A stretch of DNA of 39,171 bases, taken from the NCBI RefSeq assembly GCF_004521965.1, contig NZ_SDGK01000061.1, positions 1-39,171 on the forward strand, written 5' to 3'. Source of the DNA: Weissella cibaria. GTDB taxonomy: Bacteria; Bacillota; Bacilli; Lactobacillales; Lactobacillaceae. The notes beneath the pieces were generated by a model. That model saw nothing but the letters and a program-made list of their open reading frames with translations. It ran no database searches and was not told where the DNA came from. The position numbers and the translations under genes are program-made. Each line of letters starts with the position of its first letter. The first letter of the stretch is position 1. Shown here one piece after another: positions 7,078-17,204 of this stretch.

Positions 7078-8790
7078 ATGCGTTTGTTAAAGCCGTATTT
7101 TAAGCGGTACAAACTCGATTTAGTACTCGCTGTCATCACGGTTATTATCATGGCGATGGCGATGCTATTCCAACCTACATTGCTTTCTAAGATTGTCCAA
7201 GCAATCTCAGACGACAATATGACGAAGGTGCGTCATATCGGGTTGCAATTGTTGGTGATTGCGGGAATTGGTTTGATTGCGGGGATTGTGAATACAATTT
7301 TTGCAGCACGTGCATCGCAAGGAATTGCATCTGATGTCCGTGAAGCAGCTTACCGTAAGATTCAAACATTTTCATTTGGCAATATTGAGCAATTTTCAGC
7401 GGGTAACTTGGTCGTGCGTCTAACCAATGACGTGCAACAAATTCAAAGTATTTTGATGATGATGATGCAGCCATTGCTACGTATGCCGATTTTGTTTGTC
7501 GGTGGATTTATCTTGGCGGTTAATTCGATTCCCAAGCTATGGTGGATCATCGTGGTCATGGTTATCTTGGTCGGTGCTGTTTCAGCGTTGGTTATGGGCA
7601 ACATGGGTAAGCGTTTCGGGATGATTCAAGGATTGATTGATCGAGTGAATGCGAAGGCGAAGGAAAACCTCCAAGGTGTTCGTGTCGTGAAGTCATTCAA
7701 CCAAGAAGGTAATGAACAAAAGCGTTTTGATGATGTTTCTGACGAATTGAACCATGTTAATTTGCAAATTGGATACCTCTTCTCAATTATTATGCCCGCC
7801 TTCATGTTTATTGGGCAAGGCTTGATGGTTGTAGCCATCTACTTCGTAGGAAATATGGTTGGGACTGAGCCTAAGATGTTGGCACAAATTACTGGGTTTA
7901 CGAATTATCTGATGATTATCATGCAAGCTATTATTGTTGGTGGAATGATGATGACCTTTGCGGCACGTGGATTTGTGTCAATGGGTCGTATTTCTGAAAT
8001 CATGGATACGAAGCCTGATTTGGTTTACAAGAATGTGCCGGCGCAAGATTTGACCGGATCTGTAGAATTTGATGACGTGTCATTCACGTATCCGGGGGAT
8101 GATAAACCAACCTTGAAGCACATTTCATTCAAAGTGCAACCTGGTGAAATGATTGGTATCGTGGGTGCAACGGGTTCAGGTAAGTCATCAATGGCCCAAC
8201 TGATTCCGCGTTTGTTTGATCCAACCGAAGGAACTGTTAAGGTCGGTGGGGTTGATTTGAAGGATGCCAACGAGTCATCATTGCGCAAGACGGTGTCATT
8301 CGTTTTGCAACGAGCAACGTTGTTCTCAGGTAAGATTTCAGATAACTTGCGTCAAGGTAAGTCGGATGCGCAAGAGCAAGATATGAAGCGTGCAGCACAA
8401 ATTGCACAAGCAGCTGAATTCGTTGAACGCTATGAAGATACATATGAACACGTAGTTGAGGAACGTTCATCAAACTTCTCTGGGGGTCAAAAGCAACGTT
8501 TGTCAATTGCCCGTGGGGTGATTGGTGATCCAAAGATTTTGATTTTGGATGATTCAACGTCAGCGTTGGATGCCAAGTCAGAAAAGTTAGTTAAGGAAGC
8601 CCTTGATAACGAATTGCAAGATACGACGACATTTATCATTGCGGAAAAAATTTCTTCAGTGATTAACGCTGATCGTATTTTGGTTTTGGAAGATGGAGCA
8701 TTGATTGCGGAAGGTGTGCACCAGGAATTGGTGAAAACATCACCAGTTTATCAAGAAATTTATAAGACACAAAAGGCGCAGGAGGCATAA
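7078..8790 (+). CDS. Heterodimeric ABC exporter, LmrC/BmrC-like half (degenerate site)
   Basis: This is one half of an ABC exporter of the LmrCD/BmrCD multidrug type: a six-helix membrane domain (about residues 1-320) fused to an ATPase domain. I chose the ATG at 7078, which has TTGGAGGGG seven bases upstream, rather than an earlier in-frame ATG, giving 570 residues. Walker A GATGSGKS is at 363-370, and the signature FSGGQ (467-471) is canonical. Walker B reads ILILDDST with Asp492 where the catalytic Glu is expected. The H-loop reads IIAEKIS, with Glu523 in place of His. This pattern marks the subunit supplying the inactive Walker side of a heterodimer. The partner starts three bases after the stop. 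Substrate is unknown; drugs or peptides are plausible for the family. It sits behind its own promoter at 7003-7033. Confidence 0.92.
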   Translation: MRLLKPYFKRYKLDLVLAVITVIIMAMAMLFQPTLLSKIVQAISDDNMTKVRHIGLQLLVIAGIGLIAGIVNTIFAARASQGIASDVREAAYRKIQTFSFGNIEQFSAGNLVVRLTNDVQQIQSILMMMMQPLLRMPILFVGGFILAVNSIPKLWWIIVVMVILVGAVSALVMGNMGKRFGMIQGLIDRVNAKAKENLQGVRVVKSFNQEGNEQKRFDDVSDELNHVNLQIGYLFSIIMPAFMFIGQGLMVVAIYFVGNMVGTEPKMLAQITGFTNYLMIIMQAIIVGGMMMTFAARGFVSMGRISEIMDTKPDLVYKNVPAQDLTGSVEFDDVSFTYPGDDKPTLKHISFKVQPGEMIGIVGATGSGKSSMAQLIPRLFDPTEGTVKVGGVDLKDANESSLRKTVSFVLQRATLFSGKISDNLRQGKSDAQEQDMKRAAQIAQAAEFVERYEDTYEHVVEERSSNFSGGQKQRLSIARGVIGDPKILILDDSTSALDAKSEKLVKEALDNELQDTTTFIIAEKISSVINADRILVLEDGALIAEGVHQELVKTSPVYQEIYKTQKAQEA

Positions 8791-8793
8791 ACG

Positions 8794-10578
8794 ATGAAGA
8801 ATATTACTGAATCAGTCCGCTTCTTTGCTCATTATTTTAAGCGCTACTGGGTGGCGATGATTGCGATTGTGTTCTTCACGATTTTTGCAACGTGGGCCCA
8901 AGTTAAAGCACCAGTTTACATGGGACGTTCAATTACGGAACTATCGAAGTATTTGATGGTGAAGTTGAACCCGATGACAGCGAACCAAGCGAGTTTGGCT
9001 GACTTCCACCATGCGTTGTGGACGTTTGCAGCCTTTGTTTTGTTGATGCTAGTTGGCTTGTTTATCAACGCGATGATTCAATCAATCGTCGCTTCCAACT
9101 CAGTGAACCAAATGCGTAAGGGTTTGTTTGGCAAGATGCAACGGATGACGGTTCGTTACTTCGATTCACACCAAGACGGTGAAGTGTTGTCACGTTTCAC
9201 GTCGGATTTGGATAACATCTTTAATGCAATGAACCAAGCCATCTTCCAGTTGTTCTCACAAGTGGCCATGTTGGTTGGGGTTGTGTGGATGATGTTCAAC
9301 GAGAGCCCTAAGATGGCGTGGGTGACGATTGCCTCAACACCAGTTGCGGTTATCTTGGCAGCGTTGATTATTGTACAAGCCAAGAAGTTTGTGGATGCAC
9401 AACAAGCTGAAGTGGGACATTTGAACGGTTACATTAATGAGCAAATTAATGGTGAAAAGGTGATTATCACCAATGGCTTGCAAGAAGAGTCAATCAAGGG
9501 ATTTGTGGCCCACAACGACAAGGTGCGTCGTACGTCAACACTTGGTCAAACATGGTCAGGTGTCTTGTTCCCATTGATGCAAGGTATGGGTTTGTTCAAT
9601 TTGGCCATCGTGATTTCCTACGGTGCTACGCAAGCGTTGAACGGTGATTTATCAGCCCGTGCTGCTGGCTTGGGATTGATTGTGACCTTCGTGTCATTTT
9701 CACAACAATACTACCAGCCAATCACCCAAATCACGTCAACTTACAACATGTTGCAGTTGGCGATGACGGGTGCGCACCGTTTGAACGAAGTCTTCGAACA
9801 AGATGATGAAATTAACCCGGTTAATGGGGTGAAGTTTAACGGTGTCCAAGAAAAGATTGTGTTGGACGACGTGCACTTTGGGTATAACGAAGATCGTGAA
9901 ATTTTGCATGGTGTCAACATTGAAGTTGATAAGGGGCAAATGATGGCCTTGGTTGGACCAACCGGTTCAGGTAAGACGACTGTCATGAATTTGTTGAACC
10001 GTTTCTATGACGTAACGGGTGGTGCGGTTAAGTTTGACGGCGTCGACGTTCGTGACATGGATCTACAGTCATTGCGTGATAACGTCGGGATTGTGTTGCA
10101 AGACTCTGTTTTGTTCACTGGTACGATTCGTGACAACATCACATTCGGTAAGCCTGATGCAACTGATGCTGAAGTGATAGATGCGGCTAAGCAAGCCAAT
10201 ATTCACGACTTCATTATGACGTTGGAAAAGGGCTACGATACTGAAGTGTCTGATGAAAATTCAGTCTTCTCAACTGGTCAAAAGCAATTGTTGTCAATTG
10301 CCCGGACGATTTTGACGGCGCCTGACTTGTTGATTTTGGATGAGGCGACGTCAAACGTTGATACGGTGACAGAAGCTAGGATTCAAAAGGCGATGGATAA
10401 CGTGATTGCCGGTCGGACGAGTTTCGTTATCGCGCACCGTTTGAAGACGATTTTGAATGCGGATAAGATTGTGGTCTTGCGTGACGGTAACGTTATTGAG
10501 CAAGGTAGCCACGCAGAGTTATTGGCACAAGGCGGCTTCTACGCTGAGTTGTACACCAACCAAATGGTATTTGAATAG
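8794..10578 (+). CDS. Heterodimeric ABC exporter, LmrD/BmrD-like half (catalytic site)
   Basis: This is the partner half-transporter, 594 residues, with a membrane domain (about 1-340) and an ATPase domain. Walker A GPTGSGKT is at 388-395. Walker B ends [12 protein letters not shown] with the catalytic Glu517, and the H-loop IAHRL has His548. The signature, however, reads FSTGQ (492-496) instead of the canonical SGGQ. Its intact Walker site would pair with the canonical signature of the first subunit, and its altered signature with that subunit's Asp/Glu-substituted site. The pair therefore has one working and one degenerate site, as in LmrCD, BmrCD and TM287/288. ATG follows GGAGGCATAAACG, and the two genes are clearly translated together. 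A G·U-rich terminator follows at 10588. Confidence 0.93.
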   Translation: MKNITESVRFFAHYFKRYWVAMIAIVFFTIFATWAQVKAPVYMGRSITELSKYLMVKLNPMTANQASLADFHHALWTFAAFVLLMLVGLFINAMIQSIVASNSVNQMRKGLFGKMQRMTVRYFDSHQDGEVLSRFTSDLDNIFNAMNQAIFQLFSQVAMLVGVVWMMFNESPKMAWVTIASTPVAVILAALIIVQAKKFVDAQQAEVGHLNGYINEQINGEKVIITNGLQEESIKGFVAHNDKVRRTSTLGQTWSGVLFPLMQGMGLFNLAIVISYGATQALNGDLSARAAGLGLIVTFVSFSQQYYQPITQITSTYNMLQLAMTGAHRLNEVFEQDDEINPVNGVKFNGVQEKIVLDDVHFGYNEDREILHGVNIEVDKGQMMALVGPTGSGKTTVMNLLNRFYDVTGGAVKFDGVDVRDMDLQSLRDNVGIVLQDSVLFTGTIRDNITFGKPDATDAEVIDAAKQANIHDFIMTLEKGYDTEVSDENSVFSTGQKQLLSIARTILTAPDLLILDEATSNVDTVTEARIQKAMDNVIAGRTSFVIAHRLKTILNADKIVVLRDGNVIEQGSHAELLAQGGFYAELYTNQMVFE

Positions 10579-10587
10579 TTAATGATT

Positions 10588-10622
10588 AAGTCGTACTGCA
10601 ATTATGCGGTGCGGCTTTTTTG
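10588..10622 (+). terminator. Terminator of ABC exporter operon
   Basis: AAGTCGTACTGCA pairs over 13 positions with TGCGGTGCGGCTT (four G·U pairs), four-base loop, then six T. It lies ten bases after the stop of the second exporter gene. Confidence 0.8.
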
Positions 10623-10663
10623 GTGGAATGGGACGATTTAATCTAGTTATAACGAGGGGTGTC

Positions 10664-11853
10664 ATGATTAATCGGGAACGGTACTTAAAGATTTTGGTCG
10701 ATGCGATGGATAACGAGTTTATTAAGGTGATTACTGGCGTTCGCCGATCGGGAAAGTCTGTTTTGCTAATGCAAGTACAGGACGAATTGCGCAACCGTGG
10801 TATTTCGGCTGATCAGATTGTGTCTATGAATTTCGAGTCATTTCGTAATGCTGTCTATCTAAACAATTCTGAAAAACTGTATGAGGATTTAACGGCACGC
10901 CGAAATGGGAAAAAGCTGTACTTCTTTTTTGACGAAGTACAGTTGGTAGAGGGGTGGCAAGCAGTGATTAATTCACTATGGGTTGATTTACTATCCGATA
11001 TTTATATCACGGGATCTAATGCATCTATTCTGTCTGGTGAATTGGCAACGTTACTTTCAGGTCGTTATGTTCAAGTTGATGTTTACCCATTTTCTTTCGC
11101 TGAATTTATTACGTTGAAAGAAATTGATGGGATAAATAAGCAACAAGTGAAACAAGCGTATTTGGAGTACCTAGAATTCGGTGGTATGCCAAGTGTTTTG
11201 GATGCACAAGTGGCGGTTGATAACCAGTATGATTACCTGTCGACGTTATATGATTAAATTATGTTGCGGGATGTTTCGTAACGGTCTGGCGAAGGTAATC
11301 AAAAATTGTTGAAGATGTTAACCATGGTTATGCTAGGTTCAATCAGTAGCGAAGTAAATGTGACGAAACTAGTTAACCGATTGAAGGTAGCGGGTTATAG
11401 TATCACTTCGATCCGGTTTCGCAAATATGTTGGTTTTGCTAGAACAAGCCTATCTCTTCTACAAAATACCGCAAGATAACGTTCGCGGTAGTCAACGATT
11501 GCGAGCAAATGATAAGTACTATGTTGTTGATAATGGTTTGTGGCATTCTCAAGTCGGAGAGGTGCTAACTAATGTTGGTTCACAGTTGGAGAATATTGTT
11601 TGCTTAGAATTGTTGCGACGTGGGTGTGATGTGAAGTTTGGTAGTATCGATGGCAAAGAAGCTGACTTTGTCGCTGAAAAACGTGGTGAACGCTAGTATA
11701 TTCAAGTGACACAACAGATACCGGGAAATTCAGAATTTAATCGATGTACCTGGTGGTTACCCCAAATTACTCATTACGGGGTAAGAAATAACCAATCGCC
11801 GAATTGAAGGCATACCCGTAGTTATAATTTATGAATGGCTGTTAACTGAATAA
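10664..11853 (+). pseudogene. Broken AAA_14/DUF4143 ATPase
   Basis: This is a nearly full-length but disrupted ATP-binding protein of the AAA_14/DUF4143 family. ATG at 10664 follows ACGAGGGG. The first 198 codons are intact: P-loop TGVRRSGKS (about residues 24-32), Walker B KLYFFFDEVQ, sensor region YITGSNASILSGELA, and FPFSFAEF-like VYPFSFAEF. TAA ends the frame at 11255-11257. Fragments continue in shifted frames: VNRLKVAGYSI (winged helix), LVLLEQAYLFYKIP and KYYVVDNGLW, then EADFVAEKRGER with TAG at 11694-11696, YIQVTQQIPGNSE, and PGGYPKLLITG...NRRIEGIPVVIIYEWLLTE to TAA at 11851-11853. There are at least two stops and two or three shifts. The function of this family is largely unknown. 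The order of motifs matches intact members throughout, so nothing large is missing. Confidence 0.85.
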
Positions 11854-11866
11854 GTAATAAAAAATA

Positions 11867-11897
11867 GCCGGTGACTATCGATGTGATAGCCACCGGC
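11867..11897. terminator. Strong hairpin after ATPase remnant
   Basis: GCCGGTGACTATC (11867-11879) pairs with GATAGCCACCGGC (11885-11897) with one mismatch. The 3' side is CCTATATAT, not a T run, while the 5' side is AAAAAAT, so it is a better terminator on the minus strand. On the plus strand it could still act as an RNA-stabilising or weak stop structure. Confidence 0.5.
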
Positions 11898-12207
11898 CCT
11901 ATATATGGTATTTTCCCCATGTAAGTTACGTTCAACCCTCTTACAAATACTTATTATGAATTGTAAATATGACGGTTTTCATCGTGGGATTTGCTGAAAA
12001 TTAGTTTGATTTATGAAGATTGTTTGAAAATGCACAAAATTGTCAAGGGGTTTGAAGAGCGTGGATAATTCTTCAAAAAACTTCAAAGTTTCGTTAAGAA
12101 CCCGGGAAAAGATAACTACATTGCTTCGCTATTCCATGAGGGTGCAGTAGTGGATATTTGATCCATTACGCTGGAAACAGAAAATAGCATGAAATGGAGT
12201 GATGTTT
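11898..12207. other. Gene-free stretch upstream of pilin remnant
   Basis: I see no coding potential. A possible promoter (TTGTCA 12040-12045, GATAAT 12064-12069, spacing 18) points toward the pilin remnant. The rest is AT-rich with short direct repeats of CTTCAAA (around 12073-12091). It probably held the control region of the pilin gene. Confidence 0.35.
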
Positions 12208-14449
12208 ATGGAAACACACGGGGGTATTCTGCCCAACAAGCAGTTGCCTTGCTAGTGGGCGGTTGTCGGTTTGATAGCAATGGTTGTTCCTTGTGTGACC
12301 AATATGGGCTTGTTAGCCAAGACAATCTATGCGGCGGGAAAAACGCTGTATAAATCTGATCGACTGACCGTTACTGCTGGGGATGGTAACGACTGGAAAT
12401 GGGAGAACGGTCGCGAAGTTGCCTGACACAAAGCAGGGGATTGTTGATGGTTTCTTGATTGAGCGTGGTGTTCGAACGACACCAGATTCAGATAACAAGA
12501 CTGACTTCAATAATTTCCAATTGTGCAGTTCAATGAATGCACCGGTTTATACGACGGCGGATGCCGAGCACAAGGAGCCAGTTGCGATTTATCAAAAGAA
12601 AGATGTGACGGCGACTGGTAATATTGGTGGTTCTGAAAATGAGAACGATGCGACTCGCCTGCAGTATGTGCGGTCAACTTACCACAACCAATATGAGCAA
12701 ACGGGTGGCGATAATTAGTCAGCGTATACCATCTCATTTGAGAACGGCGATGAAATGACTGCCGCGAAGTTCACGGTTGTTTATGACCACGTAGGTAGTT
12801 ACGTTGATTCAGTCACTAAGTAACACTATCCAATTGGTGCGACGATGACGATCTCAAATGTGACACCAGCTTCAGGCGATCACTTGCAACTAGGTGATAC
12901 GCATTTTATCGATGTACCGAATAACCTGTACTCAGGGGTTATATATCACGGTATTGAATCGTTAGATATTAAGTTGCAGTTCTACACCTTGGTTGATGGT
13001 AAGTTTGCTGAACGAATTGATGTTGATGAAGGGGATGGTCGCGTGACTTTCTCATCACTGAATAACTTTGGGCGTTTAGCAAGTTCGAGATCATCTGTTG
13101 GTGCTGATTTCTCGTGGGATTAACTATCAACGGGAATTAATAATTCAAAGTATGCTGAAACTGTTTTTGGTGGTGCAGGAACGTTGGTGGCGCAAACGCA
13201 TGCTGATCCAACCACCGACTCTGATGATACCTTTATACAAAAGGATGCCGCGGAAGTCTGGTATTCAACGGTGTACGGTGTTTATGACTTGACGGATGCG
13301 GGGATTCAAGCAATTGACTTTAATTCTGACATGTTCGCACTTCGTTTGGATGTAAAGGCTGAATCACAAGTAGCGCAAGGTTTTGCTAATTGGACAAAGG
13401 ATAATACGGCTGGCGTTTATATGAGGACTGAGCATAGCGATGCTTTAGAATGCAAGAGTACGACAAACACCGTAACGGTTGGCCTAAAAACTTTGCCAAC
13501 CACTAACGGTACTATTAACAAGGTTGATGAAACTGGGCTATTTTGGCAGGTGCCAAGTTTGAGCTAAAGAAGGTCGGTGAGCCTTCAGCTTGGACGGCTG
13601 CAAGTTTTGCATCAGCTGAAATTTCAGCGTACAAGACGTTGACGACGGCAACAACGATTGCTGCATAATCAACGACTGACACAAGTTGGACGTGGAACAA
13701 CTCGCCGGTTGGTCAATACCAATTGATCGAAACTGCGCCTGATGGTTATGTGAAGGCAACGGACGGCAGGTTCAATGTTGGCGCTAAGTTGATAGCTAGC
13801 GCGGACGGTACAGGTGATGTTTGCACATCAACATTTAAGGAAACGACCAATCCAGTCGTTTTGACAAACGTTGATGTGAAGGACGGTAGCGTCACAGCTA
13901 ACAGGCTTAACCAATTGGATATCGAGGCAGTCTTCCAGGTGAAGAAGGTTGATCAAGACAACGAGCCATTGGCTGGTGCGGTCTTCCAATACTTCACGGA
14001 CGTGGCTAACAAGATTGGCATGAGCAAGGATGATGCGACTGGTATGCACACGATGCCAACTGGGCAAACACTTGAGTTCAACAAGTTGTACACATTGAAT
14101 GAGTCGACGGTGCCGACTGGTTACGAACGTGCGGAAGATGTTTACTTCAAGGCTTTGAAGCAAACAGATTTCACAACGCAAACTGGTGTAACAGTGCCGG
14201 CACACTTGGCGAACGAAAAGTATTATTTGTGAAGACTGACAAGGATGGGACGGTGACGGAATAGATTAACCAGACCAAAACAAGAACATCTTTACGATAA
14301 CGTTCACGGTTGAAAACAAGAAGCAAGAGCCTTTGTAATAAATCTTCCCAGTTACGGATGGAACGGGCGTTATGGGATTTGTGATTGTTGGTTTGATTCT
14401 GGTTGGTGCAGCAGGTGCATTGACGTTGAAGCGTAAGTTTAATGATTAA
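12208..14449 (+). pseudogene. Broken SpaA-type LPXTG pilin / fimbrial isopeptide protein
   Basis: This is a decayed sortase-anchored pilin-like surface protein, about 745 codons. From ATG 12208 (TGGAGTG upstream) there is TAG at 12253, a hydrophobic signal segment (VVGLIAMVVP), and then a frame change near 12400. The frame carries TAG 12716, TAA 12821 and TAA 13121, shifts near 13550, has TAA 13666, and changes frame twice more near 14230 and 14280, with TAG 14262 and TAATAA 14336. Recognisable parts are the D2-like region (MTISNVTPASGDHLQLGD), a Cna-B/SpaA repeat (FELKKVG...QYQLIETAPDGYVKATDG) and another (FQVKKVDQDNEPLAGAVFQY...LNESTVPTGYERAEDV). The anchor is FPVTD-GTGVMGFVIVG...LKRK, where LPXTG glycine has become Asp. 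No sortase or partner pilin gene is nearby. It is dead by at least nine lesions. Confidence 0.85.
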
Positions 14450-14511
14450 TGGATGAGAGCGATTGTAGCAATATAGTTGTTCTTTTCTGTGTGCCGATAA
14501 AAGGGTGAATG

Positions 14512-14544
14512 AAAAAGACCCCGTTTCAATTAAGAAACGGGGTC
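14512..14544 (-). terminator. Terminator of tRNA-Asn
   Basis: A perfect 11-bp stem (GACCCCGTTTC 14517-14527 with GAAACGGGGTC 14534-14544) is preceded by AAAAA, i.e. a T tract on the minus strand, seven bases past the tRNA 3' end. Confidence 0.85.
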
Positions 14545-14550
14545 CGGTAA

Positions 14551-14622
14551 CTGCTCTGGCTGGGATCGAACCAGCGACCTCCTCATTAACAGTGAGTTAT
14601 TCTACCGCTGAACTACAGAGCA
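14551..14622 (-). tRNA. tRNA-Asn (anticodon GTT)
   Basis: The minus strand folds as a 72-nt tRNA: acceptor TGCTCTG with CAGAGCA, T-arm GGTTCGATCCC, anticodon loop CTGTTAA giving GTT (Asn), discriminator G as usual for Asn. CCA is not encoded. It is a single-gene unit with a promoter at 14651-14679 and terminator at 14512-14544, the same layout as tRNA-Glu upstream. Confidence 0.92.
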
Positions 14623-14650
14623 ATTATGTTCTTCGCTAAGGCATAATATT

Positions 14651-14679
14651 AATATACAGCAAGAAAAATGAGAAGTCAA
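14651..14679 (-). promoter_or_regulatory. Promoter of tRNA-Asn
   Basis: On the minus strand TTGACT (14679-14674) and TATATT (14656-14651) are 17 bases apart, about 29 bases before the tRNA. The -35 and spacing are the same as for tRNA-Glu. Confidence 0.75.
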
Positions 14680-14776
14680 TTATTTTGATTAAAATTGTTC
14701 CAATTTAAACTAATTCACATTTGTCCGTACAAATATGACGTATGATGGAATTGCTGAATAACGAGGGAATCGGACT

Positions 14777-15382
14777 ATGAAAGACTTAACACCAACAGAA
14801 ATCGCGCGCTTAGCCGATGTGGTTATTTTTGACAAGGTTGACCAAGGGGAGTGGTACCAATATGCAAAGGAGCCTCAGGTGCAAGCGATTGTTAAACAAA
14901 GTGCGCAAACGGTGCAACGTATTAACGATGTCGCGAAGATGAATTTGGCTGAAGCAACGCGCTTGCTACAAGAAGTATTGCCGAATATGGCGAAGGATGC
15001 TGATGTGCATTTTCCAATCACGTCAATTGAGCCCCCCAACGCCTAACCATCGGCGACGCAACCTTTATTAACGCCGACCTGCAAATTTTGAGCGCCGGTC
15101 GCGTCACAATTGGTTCCCACTGTTTTTATCGGACCGAACTGCCAGCTTTACACGCCTAATCACCACCCATACGATAAGGAGCTACGACGTGGGGGTTGGC
15201 AATATGATTCATCAATTACGATTGGGGATGATTGCTGGTTTGGTGGTTCCGTTATGGCGCTACTAGGTGTTACGATTGGAGACAATGTAGTGGTTGGTGC
15301 TGGTACGGTTATGATCAAGGATGTGCCAAGTAATGTTATGGTTGCCGGTAACCCAGCGTGGGTCATTAAGATGTTAAACTAA
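14777..15382 (+). pseudogene. Broken maltose/galactoside O-acetyltransferase
   Basis: This was a left-handed beta-helix sugar O-acetyltransferase of the Maa/LacA type, which transfers acetyl from acetyl-CoA to sugars. The start reads MKDLTPTEIARLADVVIFDK with a GAGGGAATCGG site. The frame is lost at a C run near 15032, continues one frame over as TIGDATFINADLQILSAGRV, and shifts again at the T run near 15122. From there FIGPNCQLYTPNHHPYDKEL, SITIGDDCWFGGSVMALLGV and VTIGDNVVVGAGTVMIKDVP are intact to the end. The catalytic His (YTPNHHP) and hexapeptide repeats are present. The N-terminal substrate-binding part also looks diverged (expected 'ML.G..Y...D.EL' is altered). Both shifts lie in homopolymers, so a sequencing error cannot be excluded. 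Confidence 0.8.
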
Positions 15383-15474
15383 ACAAAAGGTTAAGTGCAG
15401 GTAATGAACGCGGACTTACTTAAGGTTAATTTGGTAGAATGGACGTAAGAAACTACGACTAGGAGGCAGCAAGT

Positions 15475-16194
15475 ATGGCTGACTTTCAACTAAAGGGTAT
15501 GCCGGTTTGGGTATACGCTAAGGATGTTGATACAAAGACGGCGTTAACGCATGCAAGATTGATTGAAGGTACCGTGGGTGACAGTTTTTCAGTTGATCCA
15601 CAAACATTGCCAGGGTATCGCTTTGTTTCATCAGAGGGGACGTTAAAAGGGACTTTCGATGAAACAACGATGTACACCGCAACGTTCTATTACCGTCGCG
15701 ATGACATTGCAGAAACTGAGCAATTAACTGACAAGTATTTGCATTTGTTAGCGGATGTCCAACCGGTTGCAGCAATTGATATCGCTGAGCGGACTGGCCA
15801 AAAGCTTTGGACGGATTCATACGTGAAGGTTGCCCAACGGGTTGCAACGCGTGAGGGGAAGTTCTGGTATCAACTATCAGATTCACGCTGGGTGCCTTAC
15901 AACATGCAAACAATGAAGTTAACGGATAATGATGGCCGTTCATTAAAGCCAATTTCTGAATGGAATCGACCAACGACGTGGGCCTCAAAGCCATTTGTGG
16001 CCCGTGGGATTGTGGATTATGTGCCAGGTGGGGACGTTGCCGTATATGCACAACCATACGGACGTGAAATTGGACGAGTTGTCCACGGTTCACGAATTGA
16101 AATTTCAGAACGGGTTGATGATCCATCTGGTATCTTGTGGTACCACGTGGTGCAACACGGTTGGATTTCAAGTATTTATTTGCATCTTGATTAA
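15475..16194 (+). CDS. MucBP-domain protein without signal peptide
   Basis: This 239-residue protein opens directly with a MucBP-type domain (about residues 7-75: VWVYAKDVDTKTALTHARLI ... GYRFVSSEGTLKG ... YTATFYYRRD). A linker follows, and then two SH3/GW-like stretches (about 85-145, WTDSYVKVAQRVATREGKFW and YQLSDSRWVPY; about 175-239, VYAQPYGREIGRVVHGSRIE and WYHVVQHGWISSIYLHLD). It has no signal peptide, membrane helix or wall-anchor motif, odd for domains normally found outside the cell. ATG has AGGAGG nine bases upstream and an extended -10 (TGGTAGAAT, 15432-15440) before it, so the start looks right. Intact and downstream of decayed surface genes, it stands alone before manA, about 31 bases away. 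Function unknown; peptide or wall binding is inferred. Confidence 0.7.
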   Translation: MADFQLKGMPVWVYAKDVDTKTALTHARLIEGTVGDSFSVDPQTLPGYRFVSSEGTLKGTFDETTMYTATFYYRRDDIAETEQLTDKYLHLLADVQPVAAIDIAERTGQKLWTDSYVKVAQRVATREGKFWYQLSDSRWVPYNMQTMKLTDNDGRSLKPISEWNRPTTWASKPFVARGIVDYVPGGDVAVYAQPYGREIGRVVHGSRIEISERVDDPSGILWYHVVQHGWISSIYLHLD

Positions 16195-16225
16195 TTAGCG
16201 ACATGTACTTCGGGGGAATTGAATA

Positions 16226-17191
16226 ATGACAGAACCATTGATTTTGACGGCGGCTTTGCACGAAAAGATGTGGGGTGGCACGGCGTTACGTGATGTGTTT
16301 GGTTTTGATATCCCATCGGAAACGACGGGTGAAGCGTGGCTGATTTCAGGCCACAAGAACGGCACGGTACTTTTTGAAAATGGCCGTTTTGCAGGTAAGT
16401 CGATTGCTGAGTTGTGGCAAGAAGAACCACGGTTGTTTGGCAACACAGACACGAACCGACCATTCCCACTGCTCGTTAAGTTGCTAGATGCACACCAGGA
16501 TTTATCAGTGCAAGTGCACCCTGATGACGCGTATGCTGGTGAACACGCCGGTGAACTTGGCAAAACGGAATCGTGGTACATCGTGGCGGCTGAACCGGGC
16601 GCCGAAATTTATTACGGGCACACGGCCCAAACCAAGGCAGAATTTGATGCGGCGGTTGATGCTGGTGACTGGGATAAGTTACTCCGGAAAGTACCCGTTA
16701 AGGCTGGCGACTTCTTCTATGTACCAGCTGGGACGCTCCATGCGTTGGGGGCGGGGGTTCTCGCACTTGAAACGCAGCAATCATCTGACGTGACTTACCG
16801 GGTTTACGATTTTGACCGGGTTGATACGAAAACAGGTGAATTGCGGGAACTTCATTTGACGGATGCGAAGAATGTGACGACGATACCGTTTGTACCGGAA
16901 CAACCACAAACTTCGACGGCTACATACGGTGGCGTCACGGTGACGACGCTGGTTGAAGCACCTTACTTCAATGTCTATAAGTGGGACGTTGATGGCCGAG
17001 CCACCTTAGATGCACGGGCGCCATATTTGCTGGCAACCGTAATTGATGGGACATTAGATTTAACGGTCTTTGGTGTTACCTACCAGTTGCGCAAGGGCCA
17101 AAGTTTTATCTTGCCAAACGATGTTGAGGCGTGGACGCTACAGGGAGAGGCGACGCTGATCGCTTCGATGCCAGGACCGAAGTCAATGTAA
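16226..17191 (+). CDS. manA: Mannose-6-phosphate isomerase, class I
   Basis: This zinc-dependent cytoplasmic enzyme interconverts mannose-6-phosphate and fructose-6-phosphate, feeding mannose into glycolysis or supplying mannose for polysaccharides. The 321-residue length is typical of the short Gram-positive type. The cupin metal site is visible: SVQVHPDDAYA (about residues 92-102), the GKTESWYIVAAEPGAEIYYG stretch with the zinc Glu (about 112-131), and FYVPAGTLHALGAG (about 166-179). ETQQSSDVTYRVYDFDRV, which follows, is a hallmark of Firmicutes ManA. ATG follows GGGGGAATTGAATA. It may be transcribed with the MucBP gene upstream, 31 bases away. A hairpin terminator follows at 17205. Confidence 0.94.
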   Translation: MTEPLILTAALHEKMWGGTALRDVFGFDIPSETTGEAWLISGHKNGTVLFENGRFAGKSIAELWQEEPRLFGNTDTNRPFPLLVKLLDAHQDLSVQVHPDDAYAGEHAGELGKTESWYIVAAEPGAEIYYGHTAQTKAEFDAAVDAGDWDKLLRKVPVKAGDFFYVPAGTLHALGAGVLALETQQSSDVTYRVYDFDRVDTKTGELRELHLTDAKNVTTIPFVPEQPQTSTATYGGVTVTTLVEAPYFNVYKWDVDGRATLDARAPYLLATVIDGTLDLTVFGVTYQLRKGQSFILPNDVEAWTLQGEATLIASMPGPKSM

Positions 17192-17204
17192 GTGAATTGT
17201 TAAC

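Noticed and set aside
976-11853. Toxin-antitoxin or defence system built on the AAA_14 ATPases
   Set aside because: Both copies are dead, stand alone, and are not next to nuclease, methylase or antitoxin-like genes.
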